A stretch of 64,000 nt of DNA from Arabidopsis thaliana (lineage: Eukaryota; Streptophyta; Magnoliopsida; Brassicales; Brassicaceae): contig NC_003076.8 in assembly GCF_000001735.4 (NCBI RefSeq), forward strand, positions 25,671,835-25,735,834, given 5' to 3'. Each line of letters opens with the position of its first letter. The first letter of the stretch is position 1. Made by a program: the position numbers and the translations under genes. Under the pieces are notes generated by a model. That model had not been told where the DNA came from. It did not search any database and was given only the letters and a program-made list of their open reading frames with translations. Below are positions 1-11,719 of the stretch, piece after piece.

Positions 1-484
1 GATCCAGCCTGATGGTTTCCGTTTATTGGCTTGTAGGTGTTGTCATGGAAGCAAAACCTCAACTAGTAGGAATCCATGAGAGAGTAAGAAACGATATTGA
101 TGCACCCCCATCTTCAGAGAGTGGTGAAAAGCGGATATCTACTGCAACCAATCCTAATGCAGAAGAATCTGCAGATCTCTTGAGGTATGAATAACCCTTG
201 CCCTCTTCTTCATTCTTTAGTATAAATTTGCACAATGTGAGCTTGATTAGGATTTCTATGATGAGTTTAGGATGTGTGTGCAATGCGGTGTACCGAAAAC
301 ATATACAAGCGCAAGAGGAATGGTATGCCCGATTTGTGGTGACCGGCCATTACCGGACGTAGACGCGAAGAAGAAAGGCTCTACGATCAAAGATAAAGAG
401 AAGAGCAAAAGAATGAGAGGACAATCTTCTCACGCTTCTTGGAAAAGTGAAACCGAGATGCAGCTTAGGCAAACTTTCGATTAG
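1..484 (+). CDS. Small zinc-ribbon protein, 3' part only (AT5G64160-like)
   Basis: This is the C-terminal part of a gene cut by the left edge. The exon before the intron is open from the window edge to about 184, and the final exon runs 271-484. The intron 185-270 has a GT donor (gtatga) and a TTTAG acceptor, and it joins an AG to a G to make an Arg codon. The final exon carries two cysteine pairs, C-V-Q-C and C-P-I-C-G, about 17 residues apart, which is the spacing of a small zinc ribbon. After that comes a Lys/Ser-rich tail. A TTGTAG at 31-36 could be a further acceptor, so the upstream exon may really start at 37 rather than run off the window. I do not recognise a function. The zinc binding is inferred from the cysteines only. 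Confidence 0.7.
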
Positions 485-1069
485 TGTTTCTTTTACCTTT
501 TACTACATTTGTACCATCCAAATCCAATTTCTGTAACGTAGCTTGTGACACAAAGGTTAATCTTATAATTTGCTTCGGAATGTCTAATTTCATCATTATT
601 GAAATATATATATTTATGAGATCATCAAATATTTATTGGAAAATAAAACCCTAAAATTCGCTATTTTGAAAAAAAGAGAGTAAATACACAGCAGAATATT
701 TTATCGCATTACAAAACGAACTAACATCTTTATCTACAGAATTGCTATGTCTCTACTTCTTCCTCTACTTAACAACTTGAACAGATTACAAAGGTAAAGA
801 ACATATCTTAAAGACCTGGTTCGAGCAACCAGGTGTACAATCAGGTTCGAGCAACCAGGTGTACAATCAGGTTCGAACCGAAATCTAGACCAGAAAGTTA
901 TCTCAACACATAAATACAACTGTGTTACAAAATCCATGATTCTAATGAAGAAGCAGTCAGGATTTTAGTAACTAACCTGAGCAATTTCGCTTAGCCAAAA
1001 TCGAGATTAGTGTTAACAACAATATCTCGAATGCTTCAGCAATGAAAGAGCCAGTTTTATTTGACATCA
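485..1069. other. Convergent 3' ends
   Basis: This stretch lies between the stop codon of the zinc-ribbon gene (plus) and that of LNK1 (minus). It should hold both 3' UTRs. The part at 590-720 is AT-rich. The only structure seen is the tandem repeat at 818-876. Confidence 0.6.
818..876. repeat. Tandem 26-bp duplication
   Basis: A 26-bp unit beginning GGTTCGAGCAACC occurs at 818-843 and again without change at 844-869. A third partial copy, GGTTCGA, follows at 870-876. It sits in or just after the LNK1 3' UTR. Confidence 0.9.
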
Positions 1070-4000
1070 TTAATTGTTGTCACTTGTTACAACTTCTGCT
1101 TCGGGTCTAAGTTCTGTAGTTTCCTCTTGTTTCTCTATCCTCAGGCTCGGACTACTATTGGGCTGAGGAATCTGTGTAGATAGTGATGGGTAAAATGAGG
1201 CACTGTGTTTTGCACATTAAATGGCGGTGTAAGAATCGAAGGTTTAACTTACCATTGGATGAGATTTATAAGACAGAACATTGTTATCGGATGAAAGAGA
1301 TGAGTCTGAGGGCCTGTGAAACAGCAAATGAGCTATCGATCGATCTATCGGGTTTGTATCAGTTTCGATATCCATGAATCCAGCATACCTGGATGAGACC
1401 ACATACAGATATCAAAGATTAGAATCTAAGAGAAATGAAGGACGAGTACAAGAGCCCAAGTGGAAGTTTCTAAAGAAGAGAGTTACTAAATCTGTCAAGA
1501 CTCGAGTCTAATCCTATATAAAGTTATAAGTTGGCATCAAGAACTTTACTTAGCAACAGGTGATAAAGGGTGAACATATTGAATAATTATGTAGGATGTG
1601 GTGCTTACTTGTCTGCTTCACCAGTCACGAGATGCGAGCCTGCGCCTTTCTCCGGTCTGTTTCCACCATGATGTCTCTGTTCCGCACTTTTTGCTAATCG
1701 GTATAAGCTGTCTCTTATGCAAAGCTTTGTCCTAACATCCAACTGGAGCAAGCAAGTGTATTATCAACCAAGTAAGCAAATGTATATGTAAATTTATTAA
1801 CATATATACACTTTGATATCAATCACAAAGGAACAGCAAACTTTTACCGATTCCCAGGAAGCCTTTTCCTTATATCAACAATTATCTATTGACAAGTTGT
1901 ACCTGTTCTATAACTTGTTGAAGCTGGCGAAAACTTGTTGCTTCCAGTGAAATGTCATCCACAACAGAGCTAACACAAGAACTTCCCTGCATATTTGATG
2001 TTTCCAATTCAGTTGCAGCTTTTCTGTGGTCATTCTCAAGCCCAATCTTCTGGATAGGAGCAGCATCAGGAAACACCATGGAGTCTGTCTTACTACTCTT
2101 CTTGGTATTTGCAGCAAAAGAAGGAGGCATATCTTGCCCAGGCAGCAAGTTGGCTCTCGTTTCAAAGACCTTCCTAAACCGATCATCAACAGTTGGACCT
2201 TGTAAGCTCTCGATTGATTGTGCATGATTTGATGTGTATGACTCATTTGAAGCAGAGGAAGGACTGGGTTTGTTCTCAGATTTAATACCAGATTTACTTT
2301 CACATGCTGATACTTGAACGGAAGGCTGCTCACAATTGAAATGCGAGTATGGCACATCTCGCTGTTGGAATGCGGAGGGAGGGTAATACTGGTTGGTATC
2401 CATTATTTCCCTTGAAATACCACTGTGCTGTAAAGTAAAACTGTTCTCCGAGAACCCATCACTTTTCCCATCCAGATGATGAAGATGATCAGTCTGCTTC
2501 TTCTCAAGATTTGCCTGTATAACAAAAATTTGTACTGATATGAAATTGCTGGAATAGTGTCAAGATTTCAACAGTACAAATACTTATCTAATAGAATATC
2601 CACTTGCCCTTAACGAAACCATAAACCACCATTGTAAAAAGCGTCATATCATAGTTAGAGGATTTAACTGAGGAAAACGTGCAACTAAATAAGTCATCAT
2701 AGAAGGTAACATCCCATGTAGTTAATGGTTGCATGTGCCTTGGAAGGCGCAAACAATTCTGAAATAAGAAATTGACTAACCTCTACATCCAGCATCAATA
2801 TATCCTTCTTTTGCAAACTTGTATCGAATACATTTTGTGATGATTTTCCTTGAGCTGAATCGTCCTCAATAGTATATCCATACTCATCTTCAACAGCATG
2901 GTTGGGCTCACTGTTGTTCAAAAAGTCTTCAACCTGCAACATAGCGGTTCTTTGATTTTCCAACATTTTGTCTGGTTTGAGATCATCTGTCATCGCGCCT
3001 GCTGTCTCCTCATTTGGCTGGGCAGAAGAGAACCACCCTAAGTCACCTTCATTATTAAGACTATCCAAGCCGAATGTTGAATCACAACTCCTGTGCGTCC
3101 AATAAACGAGTGTAGGCTCAGACAAATGTTACCATGTTTCTCCCATAAGCAATGATCCCCAATGTGATAAGAATATATAGAAAAGAGAATATCTAAAATG
3201 TTACCTAAGCATGTTGTCCACATCCTCAAAATTTCCTATGTCACCCCAGCCATAGAAGAGATCATTTTTTTCTTTATCTCCATTGTCGAAAAAGCTAAGA
3301 TCATTTTCAGCATCCGGAATGCTGTTGAGGGAATAATTATATACGCCATCATTCGTTGCAGCGGAAGTGTCACACAACATGGGATCCCCAGTGGAGAAAT
3401 TTTCAACCACATCTACGTGGCCACCATTGAAACCATGATCTGAAGTATTTGTATCCTCCAATGTCATATCCTGAACATCTTTTCCTGTTCCCGTATCACG
3501 AGAAACCGAAGAGCCACCACTATCTTTCTCAGGCCATGGATTTTTTCCTAACATGTTTGCCTCTCTCTTGATAAAAGTATTACTCTTTAGATGGTTTGTT
3601 CCACTACCCATATCATCATTTCTTCGTTTCTTCCTGTTACTAACTAGAATTGGAAACTGACCTCCATCCTCATACGCTGAGTCTGGCACTATACCATCAT
3701 CGTTCCCATGAAATTCATCCGAAAGATAATCGCCTAGCTGAAAGGAAAAGAAAGGAAAGAAAACTTCAGCCACCAATTAGAAATCCACATTACCAAGTCA
3801 AAGAAAAAAATGACTAGGGAAACATCAAACCGAGTAGACTAACAAAGTATCCCCAATCCTGCACAGAACACATCCAAGTGGTAGCGATAACAAGAAGTAA
3901 AATATGAGATGCAAGAACTGTCCTATATTTTAAACGATTTTGAACCCAATAAAAAAAGGAAATTTCACAACAGTTCATTTTCCGGGAACATACGACAAGA

Positions 4001-4100
4001 GCAACAACGAAAGATCTAAATCCATAGTCTCATAGAAAAAAGATACACACACATATATGATTGTGACTCCACTCACCTCATGAATGTACAAGTCCGACAT
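1070..4100 (-). CDS. LNK1: LNK1, night light-inducible and clock-regulated coactivator
   Basis: There are seven coding exons on the minus strand: 4077-4100, 3205-3737, 2781-3090, 1903-2514, 1609-1742, 1253-1388 and 1070-1171. All junctions are GT-AG and in phase, giving 616 aa. The start ATG is at 4100, in an exon that codes only eight residues (MSDLYIHE). The protein is acidic and Ser/Asp/Asn-rich with no enzyme fold. An aromatic motif, L-F-Y-G-W-G-D-I-G, lies near residue 170. A basic conserved block, DVRTKLCIRDSLYRLAKS, starts at about residue 495. From family knowledge, LNK proteins are recruited by the MYB-like RVE4/RVE8 factors through their C-terminal region and activate evening-phased clock genes such as PRR5 and ELF4. 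The first exon probably follows a leader intron (donor 4717, likely acceptor 4131). The gene is head-to-head with the coiled-coil gene at 5329. Confidence 0.95.
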
Positions 4101-5328
4101 TCCTCCCAACTTCAGACTCTTTAATCACCACTAAAATCATGCACATTACCCCGATATGTCATCTCTATTGCAAAACATGTAACTCCCACAAACACTATTT
4201 CTGGTTCTGGATAGGAAATATAAATATATTAAACAGCTTCCAATAATAGAGAAATCGAACCCAGCATATAAGAAAACTTGACTTTTCTTATCCAGAATCA
4301 AATCCCATGAAACCCGAAATACATGTAATCCAAACCCTAAGAGTTAACCCATTCTTTCAACTATTCATGAATTCCAGAAATTAGACTCAAATTCTACAGC
4401 CAAAAAGTCAAATCTCATAGCAAGTAGCACAAAAACAAAGTAGGAGAAAAATCAGATAGTAGGATTCAACCATTTTATGCTCGTAATTTCTAGCAAAATC
4501 GAGTTAAACTATCATTATTAAACCGAGAGTTTACAAAAACAACTAAAATCCAGTGAAATGAGGCATTCAATGAAACTAACTGCAACAAAAAAAAAAACAA
4601 TCAAATCTGAGAAATCCTCAGCTACCGCTGCTATGGAAACACTGAGGATAAGAACCAAATTTTCTAATTAAATTCAATCGAAATAGATTCCATCAAAGCC
4701 GAACGAAATAAGCTCACCTGTGAGACAGATTCTTCCACTAGCAACTCCAGAAAACTCCACAGATAAAATTGTTTACCAGAAAACAAAAAACTCAGCAGAT
4801 AGAAGAGATTGTATCAATTCATCGAAGCTAGATCGAAAAAAAAAACTGTGTAGGACTTTCTAGAGATGTTCGGCAGAAGACGATGAAGGCTTCCTATTTT
4901 TTTTTTTTTGACAAACATTTTAAATTTTAATTAAACTATTGTTTTTGTTTCGGGAGAATCAAAAGACAAGTGACCATGATATCAACACGTGGCAACTAAA
5001 TCAAAAGGTTTAACAGGCTTGGGTTTTTAATATCAGAATTCGTGGACGAGAGAGCAGTGTGAGATCCTATCAGTTCCAGTTTTATTATTGGTACACGTCA
5101 TTAGTACCTTCTCGAAACTGGGCACGCCTCATCTTCTTATTGGCTTACATCGTAATGATGACATCAGCCTTTATTTACGTATAACAAATTACCATGCGGT
5201 TAAAAAAAACAATAGTTATATGGGCCGAAGAAAGCCCAAAGAATCTTTAGTTGTTTTTCCGATCGATCTGCGAGTCGAGTAGTTTTTTTATTTGCCGGCG
5301 CCGGGAGAGATCCTTTGATCTTTTTCCG
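4101..5328. promoter_or_regulatory. LNK1 leader intron and shared divergent promoter
   Basis: The left part is the LNK1 5' leader, with a probable intron from 4717 (CACAG|GTGAGC on minus) down to about 4131. The shared promoter of LNK1 and the next gene is then only about 450 bp. It holds a poly(T) tract near 4900, a G-box (CACGTG, 4986-4991, in the ACACGTGGC context) and, close to the plus-strand gene, a facing pair of site II elements (TGGGCC 5221-5226 and AGCCCA 5233-5238). I see no evening element with an exact AAAATATCT core. Confidence 0.55.
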
Positions 5329-6370
5329 ATGGAGGAGCAATTCGGCGGGAGCGATGAGAGATGGAAAGGATCATTGGAGAATATAACGGAGATGGCATCG
5401 AATCTCGATTCGCTTCAGAAACTTCTCCTCAAGAAAGCAGTCTTCGTTGAAGAAGACACTTTCTCTAGAGCTTCTCTCGTCTCCGAGCAAGCCCGAACAA
5501 TCAAGGTTAATCCTTTTTCCTGTGATAAAATTTGAAATTATAGAGCTTAATTGTCTGAATTTTGAGCTTCTTTTCTTTGACTTTGATGATTGCTTCTGTG
5601 ATTTGTGGATTCGATCTAGTTGATCACGATCGCACTTTTTAGTTTGCTTTAGTACTACTATAGCTCAGTGTAATAGTGTGATTCTGGAATTGCATTTGAC
5701 GGTGAATTTGGGAACTTGTAGTTGATCATAAATTTTGAATCTTCGATTTTGTGATCTGTTAATGGTACAAATGATCACCAAATCCTTGAAGACTGGACTT
5801 GAGGTTTCACTATGAAAACTCCCAAGTGCAATTATGTGTATTAAGTAGAAATTCTTCATGTTGTAAGTAAAAAAGGACTGTGTTACATGTTTGAGATAAG
5901 GGATAGTTTCAGATTGTCTCTTAACTCTGTTCAATGGTTTGTTTTAGGTTCTTGAGCAAAGAGTACAAACACTAGAAAGAGAACTAGATGCTGCCATTAC
6001 AGCTGCTGCTCATGCTCGGTCTGAGAAACGCCAAGCTGAGTCCTCTCAAAAGGCTGCTGAATCACGTGCCCAAGATGTCACAAAAGAGCTTGAAAACACC
6101 ACAAGTATGCACTTGATAATCACTTCTTGAGTTGATGCCTGGTGGCACCATTCTCTCCCGCACGTTTATCTGCGTTCCAGTTTCATATTCACTCTCACTC
6201 ACTGACTTATACAACTCTTGGTTTCAGAGGTTTTCAAGCTGCATATGGAAGAGCTTCGAGGAATGCAAGAACAGATATCCAAACGCGATAACGAGATCAA
6301 ACTCTTAGAAGCTATAATCCAAACGCTCGGCGGCAAAGAGCGGTTGGGAAAAAGCGACGTGAATGGATGA
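5329..6370 (+). CDS. Short coiled-coil protein (tropomyosin-like, AT5G64180)
   Basis: Three exons, 5329-5505, 5948-6104 and 6228-6370, splice with GT-AG junctions into 158 aa. The first ATG after the leader is at 5329. An in-frame TTG further upstream is not needed. Nearly the whole chain is predicted helix with heptad-like Leu spacing: an N-terminal helix (around residues 20-60), a central Ala/Glu/Arg-rich helix beginning V-L-E-Q-R-V-Q (residues 60-112), and a C-terminal helix with E-E-L-R-G-M-Q-E-Q. There is no signal peptide or membrane segment. A structural or scaffolding role is inferred. The tropomyosin label refers only to coiled-coil resemblance and not to actin binding. Confidence 0.9.
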
Positions 6371-7594
6371 TGATGATGCGTTTTTTCACTTGTAAAGGTT
6401 TGTACTCCTGAGTTTGTGGAGATGTATCACTTCGAAGATAAATGTATTTTTGTCTGTCTATTTGGTACGTTTTAGAATCTTGCCTGTTCTTTCAAGAAAT
6501 GAATGTTACATGGGCCTGACCCTATAAATGGGCCTAATGTGAATCGATCGATACTAAAAATGGGTTTTATAGGTGTGTGTGTGTGGTTTTCACACGTTTG
6601 CCGCCGATAGTGCTGCGATGCCATCCAGATTCAGTAACGCGGCATCTCCAGGACTCCAGCCGTGTGGAGCAAGAAACTACGTAAATTTGACAGCTGAAGA
6701 TGCAATTTCACAAAAAGAGAATAAAAGAAACAAAAGAGGATTATGACCAATTTAGAAAAAACTTTTTTCAAAAAAGTGATGCTTCATGGTTTTTAGCGTG
6801 TGGGGTGTCTCTCTATATTATCTAATTTTTTGGTAGAAACTAGTGTACAATATCTAATTTTGATAAAATACCAATGAAGGAAGTTTTGACTATTTCTGAT
6901 TGCTTTATTTTTGTTTGCTTTGTTATAGTATATACAAGCATATAATTTTTATTTTTAAGGCTCGATTAAGTAAGGTAAGAAAAATGAGGATTGTGTCTAA
7001 AACTAGGTGGGGGTGAACCAAAGAAATACGTAAAGTAATAAATTAATGCAAAGGCCATTGTTGTTTACTTCACGCTGCGAAAGTGGTTAAAAAGAATCTA
7101 TGGCTACTAATTATTCTCTTACAAATTTTCTTTATACATTTGGATAAAAGCAAGAACATAAACACTTTCTGATTATGACAAAGAATCTGAATTTCATTTT
7201 GCTGTTACTAGTCAACTCTAGTCAATTGTCATGCATATCATAGCACAGTAAACCATCTCTATCGACTATCATATTAATAAAGAGTCACTAATCAAATTTC
7301 CAATATTCAAAAAAATATATCGTAATCATGCAACATTTAAGTTTCGATAATCATTCAATACGAGTATATCCAAACCCTTGATATATGAAATATGTATTCC
7401 TACGAAATGGCCAAGTTTATTATTCCACTTTTAACTAATTTCAAGCTTATCACTTCATTTTTCTTTTTGCTAAATCCTGCACATGATTCAATGTTCTTGA
7501 CCCCATTTGACGTACAAATACAATATAACGTGCATCTATTTATACGTGTATATATATGCAATCAAACCTCAAACACAACCACATAACAAAAAAA
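6371..7594. other. Intergenic, with a small GC-rich island
   Basis: The first part is the 3' UTR of the coiled-coil gene. A short GT run at about 6572-6584 precedes a GC-richer island at 6595-6690. That island contains a 42-codon ORF (6618-6746, plus) I cannot assign. The rest is AT-rich promoter for the next gene, with a TATA-like tatttatacg at about 7537. Confidence 0.5.
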
Positions 7595-9319
7595 ATGATG
7601 TCCGAGAAGTTCCCTGATGTATTCACTTGGATACAAAACATCCCACAGATCACCAAATGGCGCACAACTTCTCTTCCCTTTTGCATTTGCCCTTCAACTT
7701 CTGATTTTCCAAATTCAACCCTAAATCTCACAGCACAAAAGAGCCCTAGCCCTAAAGTTGTCACTTTCTCCATCATCGTCCAATCCAATAATCATTCTCC
7801 TTTGTATCTTTGGACCACTAAACAAGAGCTCAGCATCAACCCAAACTCACCAAACCCTTTCGATGAACTAACAATCATCTCTCTCCTCTTCAATTTCGTC
7901 GAAACTATCTTAACCTATACCTCTAATAGTTCCAACTATTCAACGATCAAAATCCCTAACTCCGATTCATCCAAGATCGGCGGTCTTAAAGACATAGTCA
8001 ACACCGTGATTCTCACTCTCTCGTTCGTTGTTTGCGTCTACGAAGCTCCTCTGTATCTCCGTGAAAACTGCCTCAATACCCTCAAGAACCATTTGATTAC
8101 TTGTCATACACGGCGAGCTACTATATCTCTGATGAAGCTTCTAGGGTCTAATTTGGAAGAGCAGTGGATGAGAACAGTGAATCTAGCGTTTACAAATTGG
8201 ATCATCGAGCAGCGTCGTAGTCAGTCAACCAAGATCACAACAACTCCTTTGTTCTCTTACGCTGTTTCGGCTTATGGATTGTGGAAAGTGCAATTGTATT
8301 GTCCCGTTGAAGCCATGGAAGTAGAGAGATCGAGCAACCCAACGGCTGATTCGAGATTGTTGTTCTCTCTCAAGTTTAATCAGCTTGAAGGTGTGATGCA
8401 GTTCAATCACAAAGTTGTAGTTAGAGACAATTGGATCGATGTGATCGTGAAGATAGACAACATCAGGTACACATATGTTACTAAGACACTCTTGTTTTGT
8501 TAAAATGGCCTAAACAGTAAAAGCTTCTATTTTCTTATAAACTCTTCAAACCCATTTGTGTTGCAAGATTGTAGATAACGAGATGATTCTTTCTTTTATG
8601 CCAAGTTTCTAATTGAACCAAGGTTTTAGACATTTTGTAATAAAACGATCAACAATCATGTGATAACTAATGGATGCAGATACGATGTAATAAAGCTTGT
8701 AAACGAGAAACTGATGTCGAGAAGAGGAGCAGGGGAGCACGAAAAGCATTTCCCATCAAGGATCTCTCTGCAACTAACTCCTACTCTCCAAACCGATTTC
8801 ATTAGCGTTTCGGTTAGCAAATCATCAAACAATCCGGGAAGAGAGTTTGAAGTCGAGAGATCTATTGAAGGCTCGTTCGATCCACCAAACTCACTAGGCT
8901 TAAGAGTTGCTGGACGAGAAGCCTCAACCATGACAATGACCCCGTGGAAATTAGAGCAATCTGTGCTCGGCTACACAGCTAATCTAAACTGGATCTTGTA
9001 TGATAGCAGCGTTGGAGGAAGAGAGGTTTTTTCGACAAAGCCGTCACGGTTTTCAATAATGAGCCCAAGGTCTTGGTTTAAGGATAGGTATGCAAGAGCG
9101 TATCGGTCATTTACGAGGAGAGGAGGTGTGATATTTGCAGGGGACGAGTATGGAGAGAGTGTGGTGTGGAAGATTGGAAAAGGAGCATTGGGGGGAACAA
9201 TGGAGTGGGAGATTAAAGGGTTTATTTGGTTGACTTACTGGCCAAATAAGTACAAGACTTTTTACCATGAGACTCGTAGATTGGAGTTTACACAGCTTCT
9301 TAATCTCACCATTGCTTAA
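7595..9319 (+). CDS. Plant protein of unknown function (AT5G64190)
   Basis: Two exons, 7595-8466 and 8680-9319, join through a GT-AG intron inside an Arg codon (AG|A), giving 503 aa. I chose the ATG at 7595, the first of two adjacent ATGs after an A-rich leader. An in-frame ATG at 7556 lies upstream and would add 13 residues. One hydrophobic stretch, I-V-N-T-V-I-L-T-L-S-F-V-V (around residue 135), could be a buried helix or membrane segment. The second exon is rich in Arg, Ser, Trp and Tyr and ends in an aromatic section with W-L-T-Y-W-P-N-K-Y. I do not recognise a characterised domain. There is no obvious targeting signal. Confidence 0.85.
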
Positions 9320-10014
9320 CTTTAAACAAAAACATGTTATTACTTCTTTGTGATCTCAACTTTACATTGGTAAAGGAAGAGACTTCAATTGTCAGTTAGT
9401 TATTTGGTAATTTATCTTTGCATTAGGTACTTTTGATAAGAATCTTAAACAGAAGATAGACAAGAGATAAGTGAAACTCAACTGAACTTTGATTTCTCAA
9501 CTTAAGATTGAAAACTCAACGAACCAGCCCTTCTAAGCATTAGCGACACAAGGATGATACTAGTTAAAGCAGATAGCTGTGACCAGCATCGATCATCTAC
9601 GGTTTCATAAACAGCATCGATCATCTACAGTTTCATAAACAGCCATCAACAGCTACAATCTCAACATGGTTGTGCCATCTTCCCAGTCAATTCTTTTCTC
9701 GAACCAGACTAGAAAAATCCAAGACAAGCCAGGGGAATGGAGTTAGAATGCTATGAATTCCAAACCAGAGAAGATTCAAATAAAACAGAGACTAAAAAGG
9801 CTGTTCAAACAGTAATAATTCTTGCACATGAACACTAAACCAGAACGATAACAGGAAACAAAGATACAGTCAGTACTCAGTAGTTTGAGGGCACCTACGG
9901 AAAGCAAGTAATACTACAGAGGGTAGACGTTCCAGTGCTTAATGATGAAACATCATCAGTACAAGCAAACGTGTTTTTCATCATACACCGTATCACTTTC
10001 ACAAGTGGCTGCAG
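9320..10014. other. Convergent 3' ends
   Basis: This lies between the stop codons of the unknown plus-strand gene and SC35 (minus). Most of it is likely the SC35 3' UTR. It includes the 28-bp duplication at 9585-9640. Confidence 0.6.
9585..9640. repeat. Tandem 28-bp duplication in the SC35 3' region
   Basis: The unit AGCATCGATCATCTAC followed by RGTTTCATAAAC occurs at 9585-9612 and 9613-9640. The copies differ by a single G/A change. Each copy carries an ATCGAT palindrome. Confidence 0.9.
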
Positions 10015-11719
10015 TCATTCCTGCAAACAAAATGTAAACAAGGACAATTCAGACATCAAGTTTCATTAGTGATACACATCTGAAACACAGTGTTTTTGTA
10101 ACCCACCGCAGCATAAGGAGATTGACTTCGAGAAGCAGCATCAACTTTGCGCAGAGGAGCAGGGCTACCAGGAGATGGGGACCTCTCATTGCTACGCCTT
10201 TCAGGAGACATCTCCTTAGAAGGAGAGGCCTTTTGCAAAGCAGGGCTTCTTGGGCTGAGGCTGCGACGAGGAGATGGAGACCTCTCATTGCTACGCTTAT
10301 CAGGAGAAACTTCTCTAGCAGGAGAGGTTTTCTGTGGGGAGGAACTTCTAGGGCTGCGGCGAGCAGGAGATGCACTGCATGTCAAAAAGTTGAAATCAGG
10401 ATACACAGTATTGTGGAGCAACAACATGAAAAAAAGAGGTTCACAACGGAAGAAACCTCAAGGAACGACTGTGACTGCGGCTCTCATTATCATAACGGCC
10501 TCTGACTCTGCGTTTTTCATCTGGGCTGGCACTACGAGACCTAGTGCGACGACGATGATCTCTATCCTTCTCCTCATGCCTTTCACGCCTGTCATAGCTT
10601 CTGCTCCTGCTCCGCTTCCGGTAGTCTTTTTCCCTATAGTCATCTCGGGACCTACAAGTTATGTAACTCGGATGAGAGAATTATTCAGACAAATACTGTT
10701 CTTAGGCAGAGATGGAGTTCTTTCATAAATCAAGTAACAAAAGCTAGTTGACTAATAACATAACCATTATTAACTCCCACTAGTTCACCTAATCATCATA
10801 AGAATGCAGATTAAAGAAGAAACTCACCTCCTACGAGGACTGCGGCTTCTTCTGGGACTACGACGTCTAGGCGGGCTACGGCTCCTCCTAGGACTACGAC
10901 TCCGCCTAGGACTACGGCTTCTAGATCTTCGTGACTTCGGCGGTGGTTCCACAACTCTTCCTTTGGAACTGTCATGAATCATGATAATAACAAACGAATC
11001 AAAATACAATTACAGATGCAGCTTTTTACGTGATAGAAGTTCCAATTGCACAAATAACGGAAACGGTCTAAAGAGGAAACATTCATAGTGAGCTCCCGAA
11101 TATCAAGAGTAAACTTGAACAATCATTGGCAAAGAAAGAAGCTTACATTTTTTCAGCATTTGGCCCATATTTCGCAAACTGAACAGTTATTTCTCTGCCA
11201 TCAACAACTCTTCCTGAAACAGAGAAAGAAGCTTCATGTTGAATCCAGGCACCAAAAGCACACAACAAAACCAAGAACACAAGAGAGATAAGAAGATCTG
11301 GATAATTATACCATCAAGCCTTTCCACTGCTTTGTGAGCTTCGTCTTTATACTTATACCGAACAAACGCAAAACCACGCGAATCACCAGTCCTATAAATT
11401 GACACAAGACTCAATGACAGAAATCAAGAAACCCTAATTCCTCAGTCGGAGAAGAAGAAGAAATTGGACCTTCGATCTCTGGGAATAAACACATCAACGA
11501 CCTTTCCATACTTTGCGAATAGAGGATAGAGATCATCAGCAGTCGTACCTACACATAACAACAAAACCTAATCTCTTAGAAACCCCCAGTTCACGAAAAT
11601 TGATTAGAGGTTGAGAAACAGAAATAGGGACTTGAGAGATTACGGAAGGTGATGTTAAGGACGAGAAGTGAGTAGGTGTCGCTGATATCCGGTGGACCTG
11701 ACCTTCCGAAGTGCGACAT
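10015..11719 (-). CDS. SC35: SC35, SR-family splicing factor
   Basis: Eight coding exons (11644-11719, 11470-11548, 11312-11391, 11147-11213, 10828-10968, 10457-10651, 10107-10374, 10015-10020) encode 303 aa. An RNA-recognition motif occupies roughly residues 16-94, with RNP2 in L-L-V-L-N-I and RNP1 in R-G-F-A-F-V-R-Y. A long arginine/serine domain follows, with many S-P-R-R-S-R repeats, and in the distal part two related blocks that each contain R-S-N-E-R-S-P-S-P. From family knowledge, SC35/SRSF2 binds exonic enhancers, helps define splice sites with U1-70K and U2AF35, and sits in nuclear speckles. The last coding exon contributes only GAA TGA. The RS-coding repeats create long antisense ORFs, which I regard as shadows. 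Confidence 0.95.

Noticed and set aside
1908..2357. 149-codon minus-strand ORF in another frame
   Set aside because: It overlaps LNK1 exon 4, which is in the spliced, family-matching frame.
10056..10728. Long ORFs on both strands and in other frames across the SC35 RS domain
   Set aside because: Arg/Ser codon repeats leave several frames open. The spliced minus-strand frame explains the region.
10824..11009. GC-donor-like or missing splice site at the SC35 exon 5 edges
   Set aside because: On re-reading, GACAG|T and AGGAG|GTGAGT are normal AG and GT sites.
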